From NCBI RefSeq assembly GCF_000315915.1, contig NC_020189.1, positions 806,001 to 870,000 on the forward strand: 64,000 nt of DNA, read 5' to 3'. Position 1 is the first letter of the stretch; every line of letters starts with the position of its first letter. Under the pieces are notes generated by a model that saw only the letters and a program-made list of their open reading frames with translations, was not told where the DNA came from and made no database searches. Shown here one piece after another: positions 32,512 through 40,795 of the stretch. The position numbers and the translations under genes are program-made. Source of the stretch: Henningerozyma blattae CBS 6284. Lineage: Eukaryota; Ascomycota; Saccharomycetes; Saccharomycetales; Saccharomycetaceae.

Positions 32512-34476
32512 CTAACCACTCTGACTGTTAACAGCTAACTCCATAATTAAACGAGTACTTAAATGTAGGAATGGATAGGCTGAAAAAGTGCACATTTCAT
32601 CTTCTGACATATTTAAATTATTAATTGGCTTACCTGTACTTGATTCCCAACCATCAAATTTAAAATCAACTAAATAATTATTTGCTTCAATTTGAAATAA
32701 TTGAATGACCATTTTCATTAAATCTGGTATAGTAGTAGTAGTGTTCGAGTTATTGCTGTTTGCATTTTGATCAAAATCAGGTGTATTCATATTATATTTC
32801 CATCTAACTCTAATAGTCCACAAATCTTGTTCAGATGGTCTTGCCCATTCAGCACCAAGATTTTTCAAAGCGATATAAATTTCACCCATAACATCCAATG
32901 GGTAAGATCTTGATCGTATACCAAAATGCCACTTTGTCTTCGATTTTTTAGTTACTAAAGAAGAGATCTTTGATGCTGCAGGAAGACCTTGAGCTAACAT
33001 GTTTGCTCTATGGATTTGTGGTAGGGAAGTAGGTAAGATTGAAATGGTTGAATCACCTTCCTTTGAGGAATCGGTAAATAGAGGAGGACGAACTAAACGT
33101 TGATTTGAATGTGGATTTGTGTTACCGTTACCATTAAATCCATTTGGATTAGTACTACTACTATTTAGATTCAATTGATTGTGATTCAAATCTAATGAAT
33201 TAGACTTATGATGGTAATTTCTTTGGAAAGATGGTGGTGATTGAGCTAGGAAAGTATCCATTTCACCTCTTGTATTTTCATCTGATTTCAAATTTTTTAT
33301 TAATGATTGATTTTCTCTTATTAATAAATAAGCATCTCTAATTTCATTTAGCGGTAAATTATCTTCACCTGATTGTAAAGCTTCATAAATTTCATCAATT
33401 TCATAACCCATAGTCTTGGATAATGCAACGACCAATTCATTATCAATTTCTTCAGGTTTAAATGGTATAAAAGAACCTGCATTTTCATTATTAGAGTTAT
33501 TGTTTTCCTTGTTACGTTGATCTTGAGAATCATTACCAGTAGTGGATTTAGTATCTTGTTGAGGTATCAAATATTCTGGTAATTCTACCTTAAACCATTC
33601 ATCTTGCATAATTTCATGGATACTAATTCTATTCAATGGGTTAACAATCAGCATTTTCTTGATTAAACTGCTTGCACCTTCAGATAAAAATCTTGGTAAA
33701 GTATAAATACCATTATTAATATTTTTGAAAAGAACAGGTATACTTTCATCATCAAATGGTAAACGACGACATAACATGACGTAAAGAATAACACCACAAG
33801 ACCATACATCAACCTCTGGGCCTGCATATAATTTACCACTAATAACTTCTGGTGCAGCATAATTTGGTGAACCACATGAAGTCTTTAAGAAATTCCCATC
33901 AGTCATAATATTTGAAAGACCAAAATCTGCAATTTTCACATTCAAATGTTCATCCAATAATAAATTTTCTGGTTTTAAATCTCTATGAACAATTTTATGT
34001 CTATGACAATAATCAACTGCAGAAATAATTTGTTGGAAAAATCTTCTAGCTTCTTGCTCACTCATTTTATCCCTTTGGACAATGTAATCGAATAATTCAT
34101 TGTCAGCATATTCAATAACCATGATAATTTCATCTTTAGATTTAATAACATCATATAATTTAATGATATGTGGATGTCTTAATAATCTCAAATATGAAAT
34201 TTCTCTTTCAATTCTCCCTTGCATGTCACTCTTTGCTAAGACTTTCCTATTTATAATCTTTAAAGCAACTTTTTGACCAGTAGTGGCATGATATGCTAGT
34301 TTAACCTTACCAAAAGAACCCTCACCTAAGGTCTTGATAATTTGATAGTTACCAATTTTAGAGCCATCCTTTAAACCTCCATTCCTTTGAGATTGAGAAT
34401 GGCCATGACGATGGTGGTGATGATGATGATGGTGTTGTTGATGTTGTTGAGAAGGTACTGAATTATTATTACTCAT
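32512..34476 (-). CDS. SNF1: AMP-activated protein kinase catalytic subunit Snf1
   Basis: 654 residues (S. cerevisiae 633). Snf1 is the kinase of the SNF1 complex needed for growth on non-fermentable carbon and glucose derepression, including of ADH2-type genes. The N-terminus has the typical poly-His tract (residues 15-22). The kinase domain runs from IGNYQIIKTLGEGSFGKVKL; ATP Lys is 73, HRD Asp 166, DFG 184-186, and the activation-loop Thr is 199 in LKTSCGSPNY. The autoinhibitory/UBA region (ALSKTMGYEIDEIYEAL) follows. The C-terminal regulatory domain includes KTKWHFGIRSRSYPLDVMGE and ends LIMELAVNSQSG. The linker is Asn/Ser-rich. Confidence 0.98.
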   Translation of the reverse strand: MSNNNSVPSQQHQQHHHHHHHHRHGHSQSQRNGGLKDGSKIGNYQIIKTLGEGSFGKVKLAYHATTGQKVALKIINRKVLAKSDMQGRIEREISYLRLLRHPHIIKLYDVIKSKDEIIMVIEYADNELFDYIVQRDKMSEQEARRFFQQIISAVDYCHRHKIVHRDLKPENLLLDEHLNVKIADFGLSNIMTDGNFLKTSCGSPNYAAPEVISGKLYAGPEVDVWSCGVILYVMLCRRLPFDDESIPVLFKNINNGIYTLPRFLSEGASSLIKKMLIVNPLNRISIHEIMQDEWFKVELPEYLIPQQDTKSTTGNDSQDQRNKENNNSNNENAGSFIPFKPEEIDNELVVALSKTMGYEIDEIYEALQSGEDNLPLNEIRDAYLLIRENQSLIKNLKSDENTRGEMDTFLAQSPPSFQRNYHHKSNSLDLNHNQLNLNSSSTNPNGFNGNGNTNPHSNQRLVRPPLFTDSSKEGDSTISILPTSLPQIHRANMLAQGLPAASKISSLVTKKSKTKWHFGIRSRSYPLDVMGEIYIALKNLGAEWARPSEQDLWTIRVRWKYNMNTPDFDQNANSNNSNTTTTIPDLMKMVIQLFQIEANNYLVDFKFDGWESSTGKPINNLNMSEDEMCTFSAYPFLHLSTRLIMELAVNSQSG

Positions 34477-35663
34477 TGTGATATGTCAATCAGATACTGT
34501 TTTATCTCTATGTTTTATTGTATTTATCCTTGATTGCTTTTTACTTGTTTTGCGCTAATTCCACTATTTTCTTGATTGTATGATTATTAAACAAGAAGGT
34601 AGAAGTATGTTAAAAAATAATAAAAATTATAATTTTTCAATTCTTAGCTGCTGAAATAGTAATCAAACGCCTGTTTAAAGACTTATTAATTGGTCTTGGC
34701 TGGCCTATAGTTAAAGGTAATGTAAAACCCGCAAATACAGACAAATTTAGTCGTTGTTGTTTGTTGTTGGGCCCTTTTTTTGGCGTTTTCAAGGATCTGT
34801 TTTCCACTTCAAGGACCTTTTGTTTTATTAATTCCTGGTTGATTCAAATTATCCAATTTGCGAAATCTTCCCTCGCCGAAATTCTTTTGAAATCCGTACC
34901 GAGTGATATTTATTATTTTGAGGGGAGTGCATAAGACATTATTAATATTACATTGTTATTATCAGAGATACCATCAAATGAATATTTGTAAGCAGGAATT
35001 TTTAAGCAGGAATTTGTAACAGATATTGGTAGGTACAACTTTGGTTTCATAGACTAGGTTGCGGTTTGTACAAAGGCAGTTATAGCAAGAGTCGTTAAAA
35101 ATTTGTGACACTTTACGTAAGAAATTGTGGTCATTGATAGCAGGGAGAACATGAATCTGTTATAATAATATTTTTTTTCAGAAACAATATAATCTTTTTG
35201 CATGTTTGTTTTTTAATATCGAATTCATATTCTTTTCGTCTTACTTGGTGTATATATTTACTCAATGTTTACCCATCAACAAACTGAGATAGGTCAATTG
35301 GGAATAAAACTCATAAATTGTTTAAAATTCAGTAATTCGTCTATTAAGAAGAATAGCAAGTTTTTGCAATTGTTGTATTTGTTTATAGCCATTGTTATCC
35401 CAATATTTTTTATCAGTTTTCTTCTTTATTATTTGGTGTCACTTTTAGAAATGCAACAACTGTACATCTCCGAAGATTTTAATACAAGCTTGTAAAAAGA
35501 TATTTTTATAGAATTTAATATTGAAAAAAATAAAAAAATGAAGCTTTAAAAATAATGGAAACTCGTGTTTGATAGATCATCCCTTTTTACCAATATCTGC
35601 CTGTTGAACCATATATTCTAATAGAATACCTTACTATCAAAAAATTCAGAAAAAAAGCACCAT
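34477..35663. other. SNF1 promoter region with a possible small gene
   Basis: 1.2 kb between the divergent SNF1 and SMD1 starts. It includes the possible small membrane protein at 35265-35495. S. cerevisiae gene order changes here from the YDR477-479/YOR025-030 set to the YGR074-078 set, so this may be a rearrangement point. No RNA gene was recognised. Confidence 0.55.
35265..35495 (+). CDS. Possible small single-pass membrane protein
   Basis: 76 residues from ATG. A hydrophilic 34-residue head is followed by one strong hydrophobic helix (LLYLFIAIVIPIFFISFLLY, about 36-60) and a short acidic tail. A TATATATTT run sits about 15 bp before the ATG, too near to be its TATA box. No family is recognised. 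Short hydrophobic frames occur by chance in AT-rich DNA, so support is only modest. Confidence 0.25.
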   Translation: MFTHQQTEIGQLGIKLINCLKFSNSSIKKNSKFLQLLYLFIAIVIPIFFISFLLYYLVSLLEMQQLYISEDFNTSL

Positions 35664-36098
35664 ATGAAATTAGTAAATTTTTTGAAAAAACTTCGTAATG
35701 AGCAATTAACTATTGAATTGAAAAATGGTACTACCATATGGGGTACTCTTCAGACTGTTTCACCACAGATGAATGTAACATTAACGGATATAACTTTATC
35801 ACTACCAACTAATAAAAATCCTCAAGCTCAAGCAGCATTTTTTTTAGCATCAAACTCAAATAATACATCTTCTAATTCTAGCTCAAATTCAGATATTCAA
35901 TTGCAATATATTAATGTTAGAGGCAATACAATTAGACAAATAATTCTACCTGATTCACTCAATTTAGATTCTCTTCTGATAGATGAACAACAACTACAAA
36001 GACTAAGGAAATCAGGTAAATTGGTAGATGATTCTAGTAAAAAGAGAAGGAGAGATTATGGCACAAATACTTCAAAACGTCTAAGAAGAGGCATCTAA
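35664..36098 (+). CDS. SMD1: Core snRNP protein SmD1
   Basis: 144 residues (S. cerevisiae 146). SmD1 is one of seven Sm proteins forming the ring on U1, U2, U4 and U5 snRNAs. Sm1 motif: LTIELKNGTTIWGTLQTVSPQMN (residues 15-37, shown in part). Sm2 motif: INVRGNTIRQIILP. Between them is a Ser/Asn-rich insertion of about 30 residues, as in the S. cerevisiae protein. The C-terminus is basic (KKRRRDYGTNTSKRLRRG) instead of the long Gly-Arg repeat of animals. Confidence 0.96.
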   Translation: MKLVNFLKKLRNEQLTIELKNGTTIWGTLQTVSPQMNVTLTDITLSLPTNKNPQAQAAFFLASNSNNTSSNSSSNSDIQLQYINVRGNTIRQIILPDSLNLDSLLIDEQQLQRLRKSGKLVDDSSKKRRRDYGTNTSKRLRRGI

Positions 36099-36354
36099 CT
36101 TTTATGTTTGTGATCATCCTCAAATAAATACTATTTACATACCTACATATTTACATACTAATGTATTTTTTTTTACCTCTATACGTTATGAGCATTAAAT
36201 TCTCATTTGTATAATATTAATGAATTAATAATGATATTTGGATCAAATTGATATATATATGTACATATATTTACATGAATGACTAAGCGATTCACTATGG
36301 TAGGATTTTTTAATTTTATTGAATATATTATTTGTAATATCGGATGCCATATGA

Positions 36355-36816
36355 CTAGAAATAAGTAATCTTTTCAGATTTCTTCTTTTCCAATTTCCTT
36401 TCATAAGATTTACCACGATATTTAATAAGCATCGCATCAATATTAGCAATACCCTTGGCTTTCTTTGCATCCCTCTCAGCTTTATTCAATTCATGTTTAT
36501 GACCCTTTGGTCTTAATACACCTCTCATCATTGGTTTGTTCTCATATTTTTCTAAAAAGAATGATTTGTTTGGTATTGGTGGTAATAGTTCTGTTATACC
36601 GAATTTGTAAGCCTCCTTATATAATACACTTAATCTTCTCAAAGAATATTTTGGATTGTGATGTTTACCACTTATTGGATGCTTATTTGGTAAAAATGGA
36701 TTAGCAGTGATATCATATGTAGAAGTGGGTTTATTACTATATGTTATTGATGGTGGATATTTATGGAAGAAATTTTTCAATTTAGTAGGTAATTTGTCAA
36801 AATATTGTCTATTCAT
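36355..36816 (-). CDS. MRPL25: Mitochondrial large ribosomal subunit protein mL59 (MrpL25)
   Basis: 153 residues (S. cerevisiae 157). A fungal-specific mitoribosomal protein of the large subunit. Similarity covers the whole length: FDKLPTKLKNFFHKYPPS, NPFLPNKHPISGKHHNPKYS, LRRLSVLYKEAYKFG and the Lys-rich end. SMD1, MRPL25 and PAC10 keep their YGR074-078 order, but PRP38 and PEX8, which lie among them in S. cerevisiae, are absent. Confidence 0.93.
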   Translation of the reverse strand: MNRQYFDKLPTKLKNFFHKYPPSITYSNKPTSTYDITANPFLPNKHPISGKHHNPKYSLRRLSVLYKEAYKFGITELLPPIPNKSFFLEKYENKPMMRGVLRPKGHKHELNKAERDAKKAKGIANIDAMLIKYRGKSYERKLEKKKSEKITYF

Positions 36817-37070
36817 CTTTGATATTTATTGGCTTAATTGTATTTTATTTCTGTCCTATGGTCACTTAGTATTTGGTAGGTATTAGAACACTATATAAAA
36901 AAAAAGGATTCTTTTAATATAAAGGTATATTTTAATATAGATTTTCTAAATTTTAAAAAATATGTATAGGCGAAAAACCCAATTCGAGTCCGATATAAAT
37001 AAAAAAAATGCGATAAATTAAAATATAAAATACAAAATATTTATACATACACAGTTTATAGATGAGCTAC

Positions 37071-37646
37071 TCAAATAGATAACTCTTTAGTAACTTGACG
37101 TAATTTCGAACGTTGTTCAACATCCCAATTGTATAGTCTTGCACAATTAACTTCCATTGTTGTGATATTTTCTCTTAAAAATTCCGCATCTTCTTGTGCA
37201 AGAGTTAATGATTCATTAGCATCACTTAATCTCTTATTTAATAATTCAATAGCTTCATCTAAAGTATATTCCATCATTACATCAGCACCTAACCAAAGAC
37301 CAACTTTGTCTGTGGTTACATTAGCCTTGGTATATAAAGTATCATTTAATTGATAATTCATTTCAATTTCTTGATTTTCATCATCTTCTGCTTCATTCTT
37401 TTGTAGTAACAAGCTTTTACAAATCTTTAGAGTATTTTGGATATCTGGTATACGTACATTTAATTGGTTTATAGTAGAATTCTTGGATTCTAGCATAAAT
37501 TTATATTTTGATAAATGTTCTTGGAATTGATTAAAGACTAATTCAAAATCAGTTGGTTTTTTAATGTAATCTTCAACCTTTTCAACAAATGGAGCTTCTG
37601 GGATACCTCTTGGATTAGTCTTAGTTGAATTGAATAATGAAGACAT
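37071..37646 (-). CDS. PAC10: Prefoldin alpha-type subunit Pac10/Gim2
   Basis: 191 residues (S. cerevisiae 199). Subunit 3 of the prefoldin hexamer, which hands nascent actin and tubulin to the TRiC/CCT chaperonin. Two long helices forming the coiled-coil tentacles flank a beta hairpin: helix 1 about residues 30-85, hairpin DTLYTKANV...VGLWLGADVMMEYTLDEA (about 103-133), helix 2 to about 170. The N-terminal NPRGIPEAPFVEKVEDY matches the family start. It follows MRPL25 as in S. cerevisiae. Confidence 0.95.
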   Translation of the reverse strand: MSSLFNSTKTNPRGIPEAPFVEKVEDYIKKPTDFELVFNQFQEHLSKYKFMLESKNSTINQLNVRIPDIQNTLKICKSLLLQKNEAEDDENQEIEMNYQLNDTLYTKANVTTDKVGLWLGADVMMEYTLDEAIELLNKRLSDANESLTLAQEDAEFLRENITTMEVNCARLYNWDVEQRSKLRQVTKELSI

Positions 37647-38393
37647 TTTGAAAGTATGAATGGTTGTATATGTTTGTTTCTATCTATGCGAAGGTTTGTT
37701 ATAAGAATGTTTTTTATGATGCTTTTTCTAAATAATGATTTTTTTTTCCAAGCTATCTTTTACCGGTAATGATTAACAACTTAAAAAATAAAAAAAAAAT
37801 GCAGATTGTTTAAGATTGTAATGAATAGAGAATAGGATAAAGCTCTTAAGACCTGGCACATTCTTGTTTACTCCATAGTTTAGTTTCTAGTGCCATTGAC
37901 CTAATGCAGCAGATTTGCTACTATAAAGCTCTGAAAATAGAGTTTTATAAAACTAATGCCATCGAATATAAAAATATTGTAAAGTAAACTATTAATACAC
38001 TAGTAATCTTGTCCTTTAAATCTTTTTTCTTTAGTTATGTACAACTTTTATCTCTATAAAAAGGTAACTAAAGTAGTATTCAGTTTGATAGTATAATAAA
38101 TTATAGATTGATAAACCTATTAGAAGGGAATAAAATCATATAGACAAGTTATTTTTATATTTAAATATATAAGATAGATAGATAAATATAAAATAGAATA
38201 TATTAGTTCGTTGGTGCATTGGGAATGTGTATTATTGGGAATATTAAATAGAAACAAAAAAAAGGCAACGTGGATGATTGTAATAATAAAAGTGAATAAC
38301 TGATTTATTCAAATATGATATTTACAGGGTATTAATTGAAGTCAACAATTAATAATCCAACTATTACTAATATCATGCTAATTTTCGATCCAA
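37647..38393. other. PAC10 promoter and ATP19 3' flank
   Basis: 747 bp, AT-rich. A perfect 10-bp palindrome TTACCGGTAA lies at 37760-37769, 114 bp before the PAC10 ATG. GATA-like runs lie near 38170. No gene is supported. Confidence 0.6.
37760..37769. promoter_or_regulatory. Palindrome TTACCGGTAA upstream of PAC10
   Basis: Exact 10-bp palindrome about 114 bp before PAC10, a plausible upstream binding site. It resembles but does not equal the Reb1 core TTACCCG. The binding factor is unknown. Confidence 0.35.
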
Positions 38394-38591
38394 TTATTTA
38401 GCACGAGCAGCTAAATATTCTGAGACAAATTTTTGTTCCTTTTCAGAGTCACATAGTTTAGCTAAATCTGGCACTAGAGGTTTCTTTGATTTGAAAGGGT
38501 TTGGAATAAGAAACAAAGATAAGGTACCAAGTGTACCCAATGCAAGGTAATGGTTTGGGACAGTTCTACCCATAATAACATATGCGGCCAT
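38394..38591 (-). CDS. ATP19: F1Fo ATP synthase subunit k (Atp19)
   Basis: 65 residues (S. cerevisiae 68). Subunit k is a small membrane subunit of mitochondrial ATP synthase linked to the dimer interface. One transmembrane helix (YLALGTLGTLSLFLIPNPF, about 20-38) is followed by PFKSKKPLVPDLAKL and a charged helix. The MGRTVPNHYLALGTLG motif corresponds to MGKAIPPHQLAIGTLG in S. cerevisiae. It starts at the first ATG. Confidence 0.9.
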   Translation of the reverse strand: MAAYVIMGRTVPNHYLALGTLGTLSLFLIPNPFKSKKPLVPDLAKLCDSEKEQKFVSEYLAARAK

Positions 38592-38792
38592 TTTTAATCT
38601 ATAGCTTTGAGTGTGTGAGGGGTGTATAATAAGCTGAGCAAACAGAAAATAAACGTATTTTAGTCTAAAGATTTAATCAATAAATATGTAAATGCATATA
38701 AATTATTTAATTTTAAGTTATAATTATCTCTCGGATAGTGTTATCCTTATTTTTTTTTTCGACTAGGCCGATGAATCCCCGGTGACAAATTA

Positions 38793-38810
38793 AGGGTTGA
38801 TAGGGTTGAT
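38793..38810. repeat. Tandem 9-bp repeat AGGGTTGAT
   Basis: Two adjacent exact copies about 200-220 bp upstream of ATP19. On the minus strand each reads ATCAACCCT, giving AACCCT cores, with CAACCCTTAA in the outer copy. This may be a double TBF1/AACCCT-type promoter element. Confidence 0.5.
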
Positions 38811-38836
38811 CGTAATAATAATTAAAATTAATATGC

Positions 38837-38888
38837 TTAATAGATTTAAGACAAGTCTCTTAATAGATTTAAGAGAAATCTCTTAATA
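38837..38888. repeat. 23-bp tandem repeat upstream of ATP19
   Basis: Two 23-bp units beginning TTAATAGATTTAAGA and ending TCTC, plus a partial third copy. The units differ at two positions. Each also contains an imperfect palindrome (TTAAGAGAAATCTCTTAA across the second junction). Confidence 0.7.
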
Positions 38889-39347
38889 TTAACATTATTG
38901 GTTAAAACAATCAAGTATGTTTGAAACTATTTAGATTATTTAAGTTTGAATCATTTCTAAATATCAGATATGAAATACTCTATTTCCTGGTAGAAACTGC
39001 CATACCAGAATCTTGGATTGTTTAGATATATAATTAGCGGAATACATCAAGAAAAAAATTTTAATTAGATTTATATATAAACGCTCGAATAAATGTGTAT
39101 CCAATGTTAATAAATTAAAATGGTTTTTTTTCAGAAAACAAGATCAATATTAAAGTTAAAACAAAAATAAAAAAATATAAAAAAAAGATTTTTTTTTCTT
39201 AAATTTAAATGAATTGTGAAAGAAAAAACTTATGCAAAATATATAGAGAGAGAAAGATAGATAGATATAGATATGTGGATATTAAAATGAATTTTTTATT
39301 TCTTCAAAGGAATGTTATCGCAAAATTATTCATACCAGATTTATTAG

Positions 39348-40325
39348 CTAATTGAGTTTTTTTTTAAATAATTTCATTTTTTGATTATCCGCTTTTGATT
39401 TAAATTGGAATAACATATAACATACTTTTTTAGCTGTTTTATAGTGTATACTTGAATATCCTAAACTTTCCATTAATGATATAAAATGTTGTTTATTCAT
39501 ATACCTTGAATTTTCCATACATGGCAATGGTAATACAATGAAAATATAACCATTTGGTTTTAAAAAACTACTAAACCTTTTACACATCTCACCACGTGCA
39601 GAATGCTCCGGTACGAAGTTTAATACTAGAGAGCATGAAATTACATCAAACAATTCATTTTTATCTTGTATGAGGGGTCTTTTCATAAAATCTTGTTTTT
39701 CAATTCCCTTGATCTCTTGAGAATTTTCTAAATCAATTCTTGTCACATTAAACATACCACAAGTGGAAATTTTATTTTTCACACTTAAAGCTCCTATCTC
39801 TAGAGCAGTTCTCTTTTCGTGATTTTTATTAGATTGATTTGTCTGTTTAGCTATTGGTTCATTAGATTGTTCCTCCTTATAGAGATCTCGTAGCCATTTA
39901 ACCAAAATGCCTGAAGAATCACCACCTCGTGTTGGATCTTGACCACTATTACTTGCCTTTTGATAATCTTCAATTCCTCCAGAGACAATCAGTTCATAAT
40001 TAATATAATTTAATAGATGGTTTAATTTTTCATTATCATTATTTATACTTTGAATCTTTAACATATTATTTTCCATACTTAATTTTTCATCTTTAGAAAT
40101 ATTTTTAAATAATTGATTTAATTTATTTAATTCAAGAGAATTTTTTTTAATATCATTATTTGTATTATCATCGTTTAAAGTTTTCAATTTATTTAAAATT
40201 AGTTTTCTTTTTGAAATCAAATGATGATAACGACGAATCAATTGGCGAGCCTTGACTGGTTTGATTTTTGTATTAGGTAGTGATAAAGATTTACCAGTAA
40301 TTGTTTTTCTTTTTCTAGATAACAT
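39348..40325 (-). CDS. BMT2: 25S rRNA m1A methyltransferase Bmt2
   Basis: 325 residues (S. cerevisiae 337). Bmt2 makes m1A2142 in 25S rRNA in the nucleolus. The N-terminal third is Lys/Asn-rich and helical. The Rossmann-type SAM-binding part begins at ALEIGALSVKNKIS (about residue 175), then VTRIDLEN, DVISCSLVLNFVP (motif 4 region) and NGYIFIVLPLPCMENS. The C-terminal KKVCYMLFQF matches the family. The divergent neighbour MAK5 is the same as in S. cerevisiae (YBR141C-YBR142W). Confidence 0.92.
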   Translation of the reverse strand: MLSRKRKTITGKSLSLPNTKIKPVKARQLIRRYHHLISKRKLILNKLKTLNDDNTNNDIKKNSLELNKLNQLFKNISKDEKLSMENNMLKIQSINNDNEKLNHLLNYINYELIVSGGIEDYQKASNSGQDPTRGGDSSGILVKWLRDLYKEEQSNEPIAKQTNQSNKNHEKRTALEIGALSVKNKISTCGMFNVTRIDLENSQEIKGIEKQDFMKRPLIQDKNELFDVISCSLVLNFVPEHSARGEMCKRFSSFLKPNGYIFIVLPLPCMENSRYMNKQHFISLMESLGYSSIHYKTAKKVCYMLFQFKSKADNQKMKLFKKKLN

Positions 40326-40429
40326 TTATGGGTACGTTTATTTATGTATTTTTCTTTTTTTTGTCTTCTTTTTTAAAAATACTATAAACAAACAATTGCT
40401 TGTCATTTTGACTATTATAAATTTCAAAA

Positions 40430-40452
40430 GCGATGAGATGAGATGAGATGAG
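40430..40452 (+). promoter_or_regulatory. PAC element with four GATGA units
   Basis: GCGATGAG, the PAC core bound by Dot6/Tod6, is extended into four consecutive GATGA units. It sits about 105 bp from the BMT2 ATG and 345 bp from that of MAK5. PAC plus RRPE is the hallmark of ribosome-biogenesis promoters. Confidence 0.8.
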
Positions 40453-40466
40453 CTTAGCATAGGCGG

Positions 40467-40477
40467 TGAAAAATTTT
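40467..40477. promoter_or_regulatory. RRPE element (TGAAAAATTTT)
   Basis: TGAAAAATTTT matches the rRNA processing element bound by Stb3 with one extra A. It lies 15 bp from the PAC array, the usual close pairing. Confidence 0.75.
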
Positions 40478-40795
40478 ATTAAGAATTGTAAAAGTAGTAA
40501 AAAAAAAAAAAAAAAAACTAAAATAAAGATAAAACAACATAAAAAAGAAACAAATTAATACGACTAACTACCCATATATTGTTTAGTAATAGGATAGTAT
40601 AGTAAATATAGGGGAGAAAAGAGAATAAAAGACATAGCCAACTGATAGGACAAAAAAATAAATAAATACAAAAAAAGAAGAATAGCCAAAAGAATAACAA
40701 TCCAAAAAAGAATAATCCTAAAAAGAAGAATAATCAAAAGAATAATCAAAAGAATCATCAGAAGAACAAAAATATATCGAAAACTACAAAGCCAT

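Larger units (their letters stand above)
38592..39347. other. ATP19 promoter and BMT2 3' flank
   Basis: 756 bp. It holds a 9-bp direct repeat AGGGTTGAT (38793-38810) and a 23-bp tandem repeat (38837-38888), both upstream of ATP19, then poly-A/T tracts near 39120-39200. No gene is supported. Confidence 0.6.
40326..40795. other. Divergent BMT2/MAK5 ribosome-biogenesis promoter
   Basis: 470 bp between divergent starts. It carries a PAC array (40430-40452) and an RRPE (40467-40477). A poly-A run near 40500 and A-rich repeats precede MAK5. The A-rich part includes an open frame out of register with MAK5 (see findings). Confidence 0.75.
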
